Below are positions 42,083 through 51,093 of a stretch of 64,000 nt of DNA, in pieces. The stretch spans positions 22,050 to 86,049 of the forward strand of contig JAKPOP010000006.1 of NCBI GenBank assembly GCA_029547805.1, written 5' to 3'. The DNA is from Deltaproteobacteria bacterium (GTDB lineage: Bacteria; Myxococcota_A; UBA9042; DTJE01). A model generated the notes under the pieces. The model searched no databases, was not told the origin of the DNA, and was given only the letters and a program-made list of their open reading frames with translations. Both the position numbers and the translations under genes were made by a program. Numbering within the stretch: the stretch's first letter is position 1; every line of letters starts with the position of its first letter.

Positions 42083-45049
42083 CTACCGCACCGGAACCAC
42101 GACCACCCGGTTCTGTTGGAACGTCTCGCCACCGATGGCCGGCAGGGCCTGGTCGCTGGTGGCGAATCCGTCATGGTTCACGAGCCGCACCACGATGGCG
42201 ATCCGACGTCCCCCTGCCGGAATGCCGCTGCCGCCAAAGAAGGTCGCCAGGGGGATTTGGGCCTCCACCACGCCGGTTCCCGTCGTGACCTGACCACAGT
42301 CCCAGCCCAGGTCCGCCGGCGTGGCCAGGTCTCGCCATCCCGCAGCGTCGCCTCCGACCTGGTTTCCCGGGTCCGTGCAGGTGAAGGAGGCCATGCCCTT
42401 CGTTCCCATCGCCTTGTCGGCCCCGAACCCCGGGACCGTGACGGTCAGGCCGCAGGAGAGGGCGTTGTCCAGGGCACCGGTCCCGTCGGTCAGCACGGTC
42501 AGGTTCGTCAGGCCCGTTCCCTGGCCGAAGTCCCGGTCCAGGAAGGCCACGATGGCATTGTCGGACTCGCAGGTCCCCTGCATGGCCAGGTAGAGATTCT
42601 GGTCGTCCACGGCCACCCAGAGGGCCTCCAGGCGGTTGCCCGTCCCCCAGGAGGACGTGGAGTTCGCCTCGGCGATCTTCCAGAGCGGGTCCCAGTCCCC
42701 AAGGTTCCCGTCCACGGTCAGGGGGGCCTGGGACCTGGGGACGAAGGAGAAGGCGTCCGGCAGGAAGAGGGTCTTCCCGGCGCCGTTGGTCAGCGACAGG
42801 TTCACGACCCCCGCCCGGTGGGCCGGCGCCGTGAAGGACACCTCCGTGCCGGCGGGGTTGCTCGTGGCCACCACCTCGGTGCTGCCCAGGTCGTCGGCGA
42901 GGGTCACCCGGTTGGTCCCGGCCAGGCGAGTGCCCGTCAGCACGACCTGCACCGAGCCCGCCGTGGGGGACCAGTCGGGGGTGATGGCGGTCACCTTGGG
43001 GGCCTCCGGGTCCGGGGCCGACACCGTCAGGAGCCCCAGGGCCGAGGGCGAGAAGTCCGTTCCGGCCGCCGTGGCCCCGTCCTGGTCCACGTAGGTCCAG
43101 TGGGCCCCACCATCGCGGCTGAAGCGGAACGTGAAGGCCCAGGTGCCCGCCGAGGCGGTGTCCAGCGTCCCCTCGTAGAGGCCGTTGTTCCCCGAGTCCC
43201 CTCCCCGGGAGACCCACGTGGCCGGGGACCAGGTCCAGGAACCCTGTCGCGGGTCGCTACCCGGGCTGCCTCGGCCAATCTCGGCCGTCATGAGGGCCTG
43301 TCCACCGTCGGTGTCGGTGATGCCGGGCTCATAGACCTCCCCGTGGGCCACCGGCGGCGTGTCGCCCTGGGTCGTCTCGATGGTCCAGGGTGGATTCAGG
43401 CGTCCCCAGTCCGGGAGGTTCGGGGGCTCGGGCTCCACGTAGGTGAAGCCGCCGGGGTAGGTGGCGGTCCCGCCGTCGGGATTCGTCAGCGTCACGTCCA
43501 CGGCCCCCTTGGCGTGGGGCGGGGTCACGGCCTGGACCTCGGTGGCGGACCTCCAGGTCGTGGTGGCGGCCGGGACCTCGCCGAACCGCACCGTGCAGCC
43601 CTCCCGGAAGTCCCGTCCCGTGATCGTGACCGTGGTTCCGCCGGCAATCGGTCCCCGGGAGGGGTCCACGAGGTCCAGTCGCGGCTGGGACTGGGGAGGC
43701 GTCTCGTCGGAGTAGGTGAAGGTCCCCGTGGCGGCCCCCCCATCGGGGTTCGCCAGTCGCACCTCGACGGACCCGGCGGCATGGGGGGGCGTCACGGCGG
43801 TGACCTCGGTCGCGGATGCCCAGGTGACCGTGGTGGCCGCCACGCCTCCGAAAGTGACCGTGCACCCCTCCCGGAAATCGGTTCCGGTCAGCGTGACCAG
43901 GGTGCCTCCGGCCAGGGGGCCCTGGGGCGGCGTGACCTCGGTGATCGTCGGTCGGCTCTGGGGGGGCTCCTCCCCGATGCGGCATCCCTCGGGGTCACAG
44001 GGAACACCCTGGTAGCAGTCCTCTTCCGAGTGGCACCAGGGGCGCCCGCCGCCCACGATGACCGTGGTATTGAATTCCCGTCCCCGGGCCGCCCGTTCCC
44101 AGACGATCGGGACCTCCTGGAAGGTCCCGCCCTGGCCCAGGAAGGCCTGCACTCCGTCGGCCAGCACGACCGTGCCGTCCTTGTATTCCTGGCCGCTCTC
44201 CGGGTCCAGGCCCTGGAGGGCGAAGACGAAGACGAACTGGGCATGCTGCCCGTCGTAGAGCAGCCCGTCATGGGGGCCGAGGTTCTTCGAATGGACGAAG
44301 GTGAAGACGCCGTCTCCCGCCACGTCGTCCCCCCGGTCCGGGCTCCCGTCATCCGTGAGTTGCTTGGGAGTCCAGGAGTTCGCGCTGCTCTTCAGGAAGA
44401 TGTCGTAGCCATCGGGGGAGATTCCGGCGAACGTTCCCGCCAGCCGCTTCGTGTCCAGGGTGATCTTGAGGTCCATCTCCCCGAAGGGCGGGAAGACCAG
44501 CGGGGCTGCCGTGATCACCCCCTCGGAGCCCCTGGGCACCGTGAAGGTCCCGTTGGGGCCCACCCAGATCCAGTGGTCCAGTTCGTCCAGCACGCCGTAC
44601 TCGAAGACGAGGTCCTCCTCGTCGGCCTTCACGAAGACCTCCACCTCGAACCGGTGGTCCCCCTTCACGGATCCCTCGGGCTCGTGACCGCCCTGGGAGA
44701 CGGGACCATCATCGTAGAGGGGAGGGAAGGGGCCATCGGTCGGCAGCCAGGAGGATGCCGGGACGATCGTTCGGTCCTGGGCGGACCAACGGAAGGACCC
44801 GGTCCACTTCATCTGGCCGTCGCGGTAGGTCTGGTTGGCCGTGTCGTCCACCAGGAAGCGGACCGCTGCATGGCCCGGGGGCTGGGTGGAAGGGACCTCT
44901 CCGGTCGGGGTGTCCGGAAAGAAGACCTCCTGCAGCGGGAGGTCGATGCCGGGGTCCCCCACGTCGGGGGTCACCACCGGCGAGGACCCGCACCCCAGCG
45001 CGATCGACAGCAGGATGCCGATCCCGATTCTCCGACTTCGGCAAGGCAT
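42083..45049 (-). CDS. Large lipoprotein with IPT/TIG repeats and CBM9-like C-terminal domain
   Basis: 988 residues. MPCRSRRIGIGILLSIALGC has a lipobox (IALGC), after GGAGGAATCG. Residues 60-330 form beta domains (VKADEEDLVFEYGVLDELDHWIW contains the aromatic core; DDVAGDGVFTFVHSKN resembles choice-of-anchor domains). Three IPT/TIG domains follow: ITEVTPPQGPLAGGTLVTLTG, LDLVDPSRGPIAGGTTVTITG and VTAITPDWSPTAGSVQVVLTG; the first two are nearly identical. The end (LTVDGNLGDWDPLWKIAEA, DDQNLYLAMQG) resembles a family-9 carbohydrate-binding module. Likely a surface adhesin or glycan-binding protein; no catalytic domain is seen. Confidence 0.8.
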   Translation of the reverse strand: MPCRSRRIGIGILLSIALGCGSSPVVTPDVGDPGIDLPLQEVFFPDTPTGEVPSTQPPGHAAVRFLVDDTANQTYRDGQMKWTGSFRWSAQDRTIVPASSWLPTDGPFPPLYDDGPVSQGGHEPEGSVKGDHRFEVEVFVKADEEDLVFEYGVLDELDHWIWVGPNGTFTVPRGSEGVITAAPLVFPPFGEMDLKITLDTKRLAGTFAGISPDGYDIFLKSSANSWTPKQLTDDGSPDRGDDVAGDGVFTFVHSKNLGPHDGLLYDGQHAQFVFVFALQGLDPESGQEYKDGTVVLADGVQAFLGQGGTFQEVPIVWERAARGREFNTTVIVGGGRPWCHSEEDCYQGVPCDPEGCRIGEEPPQSRPTITEVTPPQGPLAGGTLVTLTGTDFREGCTVTFGGVAATTVTWASATEVTAVTPPHAAGSVEVRLANPDGGAATGTFTYSDETPPQSQPRLDLVDPSRGPIAGGTTVTITGRDFREGCTVRFGEVPAATTTWRSATEVQAVTPPHAKGAVDVTLTNPDGGTATYPGGFTYVEPEPPNLPDWGRLNPPWTIETTQGDTPPVAHGEVYEPGITDTDGGQALMTAEIGRGSPGSDPRQGSWTWSPATWVSRGGDSGNNGLYEGTLDTASAGTWAFTFRFSRDGGAHWTYVDQDGATAAGTDFSPSALGLLTVSAPDPEAPKVTAITPDWSPTAGSVQVVLTGTRLAGTNRVTLADDLGSTEVVATSNPAGTEVSFTAPAHRAGVVNLSLTNGAGKTLFLPDAFSFVPRSQAPLTVDGNLGDWDPLWKIAEANSTSSWGTGNRLEALWVAVDDQNLYLAMQGTCESDNAIVAFLDRDFGQGTGLTNLTVLTDGTGALDNALSCGLTVTVPGFGADKAMGTKGMASFTCTDPGNQVGGDAAGWRDLATPADLGWDCGQVTTGTGVVEAQIPLATFFGGSGIPAGGRRIAIVVRLVNHDGFATSDQALPAIGGETFQQNRVVVVPVR

Positions 45050-45176
45050 CGATTCCTCCAGCACGCACCGCAGCAAGCCTAGCAAATCCGCCGTCTGATG
45101 GGCAGACCCAGGGCGTGGTCAAACGGCCGTCGATCCATTATCGTATCGCTGCCTCAGGGTGCTTCCGGGAGGGAAG

Positions 45177-47846
45177 ATGACGCCTCGTGCGCGATGGATC
45201 GGAGTTCTGATGCTGGCGGGCGTGCTGGGTGGCTGCGGCGGGGGAGGGGGCTCTCCGGTCGAAGACCTCTGCTCCGGAACCGCCTGCCTGGACCTGCTTC
45301 CCCCGCTGGACCCGGGGATCGACCAGGGGACACCCGACACGGGTCGGGACCTGTCCCTGCCGGACGTCCCGGAGGAGGACCCGGGGGCCGAACCGGGGGA
45401 CATCGTGCCCGACGGAGAAGAATGCGGCGGGGTCTTCGGATGCCCTTGCGAGGTGAACCGGGACTGCCTTTCGGGGCTCTGCATGCCGACGGTGGAGGGG
45501 AAGTTCTGCACCGTCACCTGTGTCGAGAACTGTCCGGAGGACTGGAAGTGCGAGTACGTCTCCCCGCCCGGACTGGACCCGATCTATGCCTGCGTCCCCC
45601 CCAAGACCTCCCTGTGCCGGCCCTGTGCGAAGGATGCCGACTGCGCGGTGGAACAGGGGGAGGAGGCCCGCTGCCTCTCCTACGGACCCCAGGGGCGCTT
45701 CTGCGTGACCTCCTGCGCGGATGCCGGGAAGTGCCCCAAGGGCTACACCTGCCTGGACCTGCTGGTGGAAGGCCAGGGATTCCGGGGCTGCGTGGCCGAT
45801 GCGGGGGACTGCCCCTGCCTGCAGGGCTGGGTGGGCCTGTCAACGCCCTGCTACCAGGTCAACGAGATCGGGACCTGCACCGGCGTCCGGGAGTGCTCCC
45901 GGCTGCAGGATGCCTTTGCCTACGGGGCGTGTACGGCTCCTGCTCCGGCGCCCGAGACCTGCAACGGCGTCGATGACGACTGCAACGGCGCACCCGACGA
46001 CGGGCTCGGGGAGTTCACCTGTGGCAAGGGGGTCTGTGCCCGGGTGCTGCCCAACTGCAAGGACGGCCAGCCGGTCTCATGCGACCCCTACCAGGGCCAG
46101 ACGGTCGAGGTCTGCAACAACCTGGACGACGACTGCGATGGACTGACCGACGAGTTGTGGCCTGATCGGGGAAGCCCCTGTGACGGACCGGACCCCGATT
46201 CCTGCCCGAACGGGCGATGGGGATGCGCCGAGGACGGCCAGAGCCTCGTCTGCGAAAGCGACAACGTCAACTACGTCGAGGCCTGCAACGCCCTGGACGA
46301 TGACTGCGACGGCCTGACCGACGAGGTCGAGGACCTGGGCACGACCTCCTGTGGGATCGGGGCCTGTTTTCACACCGTGGCGAACTGCATCGGGGGGCAG
46401 GTCCAGACCTGCAACCCCCTGGAGGGCGTGCAGCCGGTGGACTGGCCCGACCCGGACTACATCGACAGCAACTGCGACGGGATCGACGGGGACCGGAACC
46501 AGGCCATCTTCGTCGACGTGACCTCCGGCCGGGACCTCAATCCGGGGACGCCCGAACTGCCCAAGAAGACCCTCCAGGCCGGAATCGACGCCGCGGCGTC
46601 CCAGGGGCTGCCCCTGGTGCTGGTCTCCCTGGGGGTCTATGGGGAGTCGGTGACCTTGCGGAACGGGATCGGCCTCTATGGCCAGTATGATCGAGCCAAC
46701 GGCTGGCAGCGGAAGCCCGAGAACGTCACGCAGATCAAGGGCGGCACCATCGCCGTGACCGCCGACAACCTGACGGCCCCCACGGGGCTCCACGGCTTCC
46801 TGATCACCTCCGAGTCCAACACGGCCCTCGGCGGGTCCTCCTACGCGGTGGTGGCCCGGAACAGCCCGGGCCTGTCGATCGTCTCCTGCACGCTCCAGGC
46901 CGGCAGCGGCGGCGCCGGGGCCCCGGGGGTCTCGGGGACGCCGGGTCTCAATGGGAGCAGCGGCAACAACGGGGACCAGGGGTGCGAATACGACTGCGCC
47001 TGTCTGGTCTGCGTGGGGCAATGTAAGTCTTGCAGCCGCCCCCGGGGAGGATCCGGCGGCAGCAGCCCCTGCGGGTCCACAGGCGGCCGGGGCGGGGATG
47101 GCGGCTATAGCGACGGCGCTGGCGTGAATGGCCAGAACGGGGCCGGGCCTTCCGGCGGATACGGCGGGTTCGGGGGGAGCGGGGCCGGGCAGAACGGGTT
47201 CGCCGGGGGTCCCGGGTCCAACGGGACCCGGGGACGCGACGGAACCGGGGGAGCCGCGGTGGGGTCCGTCGGCACGCTCTACATCCCGGCGGACGGCACC
47301 AGTGGCCAGGCGGGCACGAACGGGTCCGGTGGTGGCGGAGGAGGGTCCGGCGGCGGGGACATCACCGGTTTCTTCTCCTGCTGCAACACCTACGGGAGTT
47401 CCGGTGGCGGCGGTGGTGGCGGCGGGTGCGGCGGGTCCCCGGGGACCGGTGGCGGCGGTGGCGGGGCCTCCATTGGATTGCTGGTGACCGGCGCGCGGGT
47501 CACCTTGGAGCGGACCATCGTGAAGACCGGCAACGGAGGCCCCGGCGGTCCCGGGGGCTATGGCGGCGCCGGAGGCCAGGGAGGCACGGCGGGGGCCGGC
47601 GGCCCCAAAGGTAGCGACGACAGCCAGGGGGTCGGGGCCGAGGGCGGCCGTGGCGGCAAGGGTGGAGATGGCGGTGTCGGCGGTGGCGGAGGCGGTGGGC
47701 CGACGATCGGGGTCCTCTGCGCCACAGGCGGTCGCCTCAACGCGACCCAGGTCTCCTACGTGCTGGGGGTCGGCGGGTCCGGGGGCTACTCCACCTCCCA
47801 GCCCGGCGAGGAGGGCCTCCGGGTCGAGAACTTCGGCTGCAACTGA
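45177..47846 (+). CDS. Chimeric lipoprotein: Cys-rich, MopE-like repeats, beta-helix and Gly-rich tail
   Basis: 889 residues. Signal ends in lipobox VLGGC, then a Gly run and an acidic spacer. Residues 80-225 are Cys-rich (CEVNRDCLSGLC, CAKDADCAVEQG). Three MopE-like metal-binding units follow (CNGVDDDCNGAPDDG, CNNLDDDCDGLTDE, CNALDDDCDGLTDE) plus a fourth degenerate one. Then comes a DUF1565-type start of a right-handed helix (VDVTSGRDLNPGTPELPKKT). The last 300 residues are about half Gly in short GGxGGxG units, like PE_PGRS or collagen-like surface proteins, with a small Cys cluster (CACLVCVGQCKSC). Bases 46900-47750 are correspondingly repetitive. Stop lies 15 bases from the convergent DnaJ gene. 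Probable surface structural or metal-binding protein. Confidence 0.82.
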   Translation: MTPRARWIGVLMLAGVLGGCGGGGGSPVEDLCSGTACLDLLPPLDPGIDQGTPDTGRDLSLPDVPEEDPGAEPGDIVPDGEECGGVFGCPCEVNRDCLSGLCMPTVEGKFCTVTCVENCPEDWKCEYVSPPGLDPIYACVPPKTSLCRPCAKDADCAVEQGEEARCLSYGPQGRFCVTSCADAGKCPKGYTCLDLLVEGQGFRGCVADAGDCPCLQGWVGLSTPCYQVNEIGTCTGVRECSRLQDAFAYGACTAPAPAPETCNGVDDDCNGAPDDGLGEFTCGKGVCARVLPNCKDGQPVSCDPYQGQTVEVCNNLDDDCDGLTDELWPDRGSPCDGPDPDSCPNGRWGCAEDGQSLVCESDNVNYVEACNALDDDCDGLTDEVEDLGTTSCGIGACFHTVANCIGGQVQTCNPLEGVQPVDWPDPDYIDSNCDGIDGDRNQAIFVDVTSGRDLNPGTPELPKKTLQAGIDAAASQGLPLVLVSLGVYGESVTLRNGIGLYGQYDRANGWQRKPENVTQIKGGTIAVTADNLTAPTGLHGFLITSESNTALGGSSYAVVARNSPGLSIVSCTLQAGSGGAGAPGVSGTPGLNGSSGNNGDQGCEYDCACLVCVGQCKSCSRPRGGSGGSSPCGSTGGRGGDGGYSDGAGVNGQNGAGPSGGYGGFGGSGAGQNGFAGGPGSNGTRGRDGTGGAAVGSVGTLYIPADGTSGQAGTNGSGGGGGGSGGGDITGFFSCCNTYGSSGGGGGGGGCGGSPGTGGGGGGASIGLLVTGARVTLERTIVKTGNGGPGGPGGYGGAGGQGGTAGAGGPKGSDDSQGVGAEGGRGGKGGDGGVGGGGGGGPTIGVLCATGGRLNATQVSYVLGVGGSGGYSTSQPGEEGLRVENFGCN

Positions 47847-47861
47847 ATCCGTCGGGACTTC

Positions 47862-48662
47862 CTAACGGCCTTTTCGCAACTTCTCCCACAGGCCCCGGAG
47901 CGACTGCTCCAGTGGCGACGCGGGCCTTCTGCGAGACCGGAGCGAGAGCAGGCGCTGCTCCCGGAGGGCATCCACATGCCTGGGATTCTGCTCCAGGCAG
48001 AGGTTGAGGCAGTTGCGCTGTTCCTTTTCCTCCCCCCGGAACTTGTGCCACATGGACTGAAAGTACCAGATGTCGCCGGTGGTGTCGGTCTCGGCCTTCT
48101 CCAGGGCCATCAGGAGCCAGCGACGGGCCTCGTCCAGCCGGGGCTCCAGGGGACGCTGGTCGTTGCTCATCACCGCCCAGGCCAGGTAGGCCGCGTATCG
48201 GCCGTTGTTCGGGGTCAGTTCCACGGCCCGACGGAGCGACGCCTCGGCCTCGGCGATGGCCCGTCGTTGCAACAGCGTGGTCCCCTTGTTGAACCAGATC
48301 CGGGCCTCGGCCTGGGCATCCCGCTGGACCTTCTCCTGGGACGACATCGGTCTGGCCTGGCCCTGGGACCTCCGAGCCAGATACTCGATCCGCCGGCGCC
48401 GGTCCGACAGCACTGCATATGCCTCGGCCAGGCCCTTGAAGACCTCCAGGGCCTTCCGCTGCAAGTCCTCGCCGAGTCTTGCCTTGGCCAGGGCATCGGG
48501 GTGGACCCGCCGGGCCAGTTGGAAATAGGCATCCCGGAGAGGCTGCCCCTCGGTCCCCTCCGGGACTCCCAGCAGCAGGAAGTAGTCCCCTTCCCCAAGT
48601 TGTCGGGCCTTGTCCTGAATCAACTGGACGAGATCGGAGTCGTTCTGCTGCCCGTCGGCCAT
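47862..48662 (-). CDS. DnaJ-domain protein with TPR repeats
   Basis: 266 residues. The J domain (about 20-85: DYFLLLGVPEGTEGQPLRDA, LARRVHPD, AYAVLSDRRRR) contains the HPD motif needed to stimulate DnaK. Residues 110-240 form TPR-like helices (FNKGTTLLQRRAIAEAEASL, RRAVELTPNNGRYAAYLAWA). No Gly/Phe or zinc-finger region, so it is a specialised co-chaperone rather than DnaJ itself. Start at 48662 (MADGQQ); the frame is open further but the divergent gene's promoter lies there. Confidence 0.86.
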   Translation of the reverse strand: MADGQQNDSDLVQLIQDKARQLGEGDYFLLLGVPEGTEGQPLRDAYFQLARRVHPDALAKARLGEDLQRKALEVFKGLAEAYAVLSDRRRRIEYLARRSQGQARPMSSQEKVQRDAQAEARIWFNKGTTLLQRRAIAEAEASLRRAVELTPNNGRYAAYLAWAVMSNDQRPLEPRLDEARRWLLMALEKAETDTTGDIWYFQSMWHKFRGEEKEQRNCLNLCLEQNPRHVDALREQRLLSLRSRRRPASPLEQSLRGLWEKLRKGR

Positions 48663-48747
48663 GTCCCGGCCTCCATCGCCGGAATCGTAGCGCCAGGCGG
48701 GTCCGGTGGCAACCGTTGCGCCTGTCGGCAAGGACGGGTTCGGGGAC

Positions 48748-48777
48748 TTGGTCCTTTGCCTCGGGCCGTTCTACCAT
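48748..48777 (+). promoter_or_regulatory. Putative promoter for the LysM lipoprotein
   Basis: TTGGTC (48748-48753), 18 bases, TACCAT (48772-48777). RNA would start about 15 bases before the ATG, just ahead of GGGAGGAG. Confidence 0.45.
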
Positions 48778-48799
48778 TGCCTCGCCAGGGAGGAGTGCC

Positions 48800-49417
48800 A
48801 TGGAACGGGGGCGTCTGGACGCGTGGATCCTCGCAATGATCCTGGTCGTGACGGGCGGTTGTCGTCAGTTTCCCCGGGGTATGGACAGCGTGGACCACTC
48901 GCTGATTCCCGGGGATGACGAAGGGGCCTGGAAGAGCGAGATCGCCCTGGGGAACACGGGGCGCACGATCCGGGCCGAACTGGTGATTGCCGAGGCCGCC
49001 CGCGGGGCCCCGGAGCGCCTCCAGTTCATCGCCACCGAGGCGGACTCCCTGGCCCTGATGGCCTCCTGGGCGGGAATGGACTCCAGGGGGGTGCTGGCCC
49101 AGAATCCCCACCTGGGCCAGGGGGAGAACCTGACGGGGAAGCCCGTCTCCCTGGAACTGGACCCTGCCTCGGCGGCCCGTTTCCGGGCCCTCCGGGCCGT
49201 GCACATGGCCCGTTGGCAGCAGCGGGACGATCAGGGCGGTCCGGTGGCGGAGGTGGTCGAACACGTGGTCCAGAAGGGCGAGACCCTGGGGGACCTGCTT
49301 CGGAGATATCCCACCACCGAGGACCTCCTGGCCCGGGAGAACGGCTACCTGCGGCTCAACGCCATCCGGGAGGGCCAGAAGATCCGGGTTCCCCTGCTGA
49401 AGTCCCCCTCCTCCTGA
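48800..49417 (+). CDS. LysM-domain lipoprotein
   Basis: 205 residues. Signal MERGRLDAWILAMILVVTGGC with lipobox VTGGC. The middle (about 40-140) is unrecognised, and contains TEADSLALMASWAGM and NPHLGQGENLTGKPV, which look like a degenerate first LysM. The C-terminal LysM is clear (VVQKGETLGDLLRRYPTTEDLLARENG, GQKIRVPL), so peptidoglycan binding in the periplasm is expected. GGGAGGAG is 4 bases before the ATG. The TMTC-like gene follows after 17 bases. Confidence 0.85.
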   Translation: MERGRLDAWILAMILVVTGGCRQFPRGMDSVDHSLIPGDDEGAWKSEIALGNTGRTIRAELVIAEAARGAPERLQFIATEADSLALMASWAGMDSRGVLAQNPHLGQGENLTGKPVSLELDPASAARFRALRAVHMARWQQRDDQGGPVAEVVEHVVQKGETLGDLLRRYPTTEDLLARENGYLRLNAIREGQKIRVPLLKSPSS

Positions 49418-49434
49418 CACCCAGGGAGGACATC

Positions 49435-50964
49435 TTGGCCCTCTCGGGATCTTCCCAAGCCGGCCGCCTGGCCACGAGACTCCAGGGCGGCGGGGTCCTC
49501 GGGATGGTCCTCCTCTCGCTGGGGGTCGCCGGGGTCTTCCATCCTGTCTGGCAAGCGGACTTCGTCAACTGGGACGACGACTTCCATGTGATCGAGAATC
49601 GGAAGGTGCAGGACCCCGGCGCCGTGGGCCTCCGAGAGTGGCTGCTGACCCCGGAACTGGGCTACCCCGTGCCGGTCACGATGGCCTCCTACGCCCTGGA
49701 GCGATGGCTTCATGGGCCTTCTCCCGAGGGCTTTCACGGGGGGAACCTGCTGCTGCACCTGCTGCATCTGTGGCTGCTGTGGGGCATTGCCCGGCGCCTG
49801 GGTGTCGGGGAGGGGTGGGCGCTGGTCGGCGCAGCCTGGTTCGGCCTGCACCCGGTGGTGGTGGAGCCGGTGGCGTGGGTGTCCGGTCGGAAGGACCTCC
49901 TGGCGGCGACCTTCCTGTTGGTTGCGGGGTGGTGGCTCGCGGGGCTCCGGCAACGAGGGGATGATCGCGTCGGTCCCCGGTGGGGCATTGCAGGGCTGCT
50001 GGTGCTGGCGATGCTCGCGAAGCCCGTGGCGGCCCTCGGGCCGGCGGTGGCCTGGACCCTGGATTCCCGGGGGCGCCGCGGTCCCTGGCCCGTGGCCATG
50101 GTGGCGACCCTGGGCCTGGCGGGGCTGGCCTTCGTGCTGGAGGCCCGGGTCGGGGCCCTGGAGGGAGGAGGCGCGAGCGGGGGCGCCCTGGTCCGGGTGC
50201 TGGCCGGGGCGGCCTGGCACGGCCGGAACCTGCTGTTTCCGATGGACCTGATGCCCAAGTACCTGGACCCGCCCGAGGGACCGGGCCTGCCGATGCTGGC
50301 CGGGGGGGCGGTCCTGGTTCTTGGAGGTCTGGGCCTGCTGGTCCTGGCCTTCAGGCGATGCCCCCGGGCAATTCCCGGCCTCGCGTTGGCGGTGGCCACC
50401 TACGGGCCCGTCGCCGGGGTGGTGCCCCTCTCCCGCCAGTATGCCGACTCGTATCTCTACCTGCCCCTGGCGGGGCTGGCCCTGGCCGTGGCCGCCGGTG
50501 GGAGCCGCCTGTCCCGGGGCATCGACTCCCAGCCTCTGCGCAAGGTCCTGGTGGTCGCCGGGCTGGGGCTGGCCCTGTTGGCCGGGATCCGGAGCGCCGA
50601 CCAGGTCGACATCTGGCAGGACGGCGTCCACCTGTGGGCGACGGTCTGGCAGCGATATCCGGACAGTCCCCAGGTCTGTCGGAACCTGGGCAACGCCCAT
50701 CTCTTCGGACGCCGCTACGAGCCAGGGAAGGCGGCGGCCGTCTATCGCCACTGCATCGACCGCCTGGGCCAGCGGGAGTTCTTCCTGAAGAACCTGGCCA
50801 TCGCCACCGCCCTGGCCGGCGACCTGGAAGCGGCCCGACCCCTGGTGCAGGAGGCCCTCCAGGCGCGGCCCGACGACCCGGTCCTGCGGCGATGGGCCGA
50901 ACGGCTCGGGCGCGTCGAGACGCCGAGCCTGGGGCGAGAGGTCCCGGAACCGGTGGGACCCTGA
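49435..50964 (+). CDS. TMTC-like TPR membrane protein (GT-C superfamily fold)
   Basis: 509 residues from a TTG at 49435, 4 bases after GGGAGGA. Ten or so membrane helices fill residues 20-395. The first outer loop has FVNWDDDFHVIENRKVQ, with the DD motif (Asp47-49) at which GT-C mannosyltransferases and the TMTC family bind lipid-linked sugar. HPVVVEPVAWVSGRKDLLA and FPMDLMPKYLDPPEG are further family signatures. The C-terminus (about 400-490) has TPR-like helices (NLGNAHLFGRRYEPGKAAAVY). It may glycosylate exported proteins; this is inference. No ATG gives a reasonable N-terminus; the frame upstream belongs to LysM-gene sequence. Confidence 0.78.
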   Translation: MALSGSSQAGRLATRLQGGGVLGMVLLSLGVAGVFHPVWQADFVNWDDDFHVIENRKVQDPGAVGLREWLLTPELGYPVPVTMASYALERWLHGPSPEGFHGGNLLLHLLHLWLLWGIARRLGVGEGWALVGAAWFGLHPVVVEPVAWVSGRKDLLAATFLLVAGWWLAGLRQRGDDRVGPRWGIAGLLVLAMLAKPVAALGPAVAWTLDSRGRRGPWPVAMVATLGLAGLAFVLEARVGALEGGGASGGALVRVLAGAAWHGRNLLFPMDLMPKYLDPPEGPGLPMLAGGAVLVLGGLGLLVLAFRRCPRAIPGLALAVATYGPVAGVVPLSRQYADSYLYLPLAGLALAVAAGGSRLSRGIDSQPLRKVLVVAGLGLALLAGIRSADQVDIWQDGVHLWATVWQRYPDSPQVCRNLGNAHLFGRRYEPGKAAAVYRHCIDRLGQREFFLKNLAIATALAGDLEAARPLVQEALQARPDDPVLRRWAERLGRVETPSLGREVPEPVGP

Positions 50965-51093
50965 CCCGAGATCGCCGGTTCTCGTGGTCGTCTTGGGCGG
51001 TGTCTGCGGCTTGCCATGCCGATCCGCCGCGATCTGCTCGGGTCCCCCTGCCTCGAACCGACGATGGTGGCTCCGCCCGGAGAGGCCCGGAGG

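Noticed and set aside
46900..47750. Possible DNA tandem repeat or CRISPR-like array
   Set aside because: The repetition comes from irregular GGxGGxG codons within a coding frame; unit length varies and there are no spacers.
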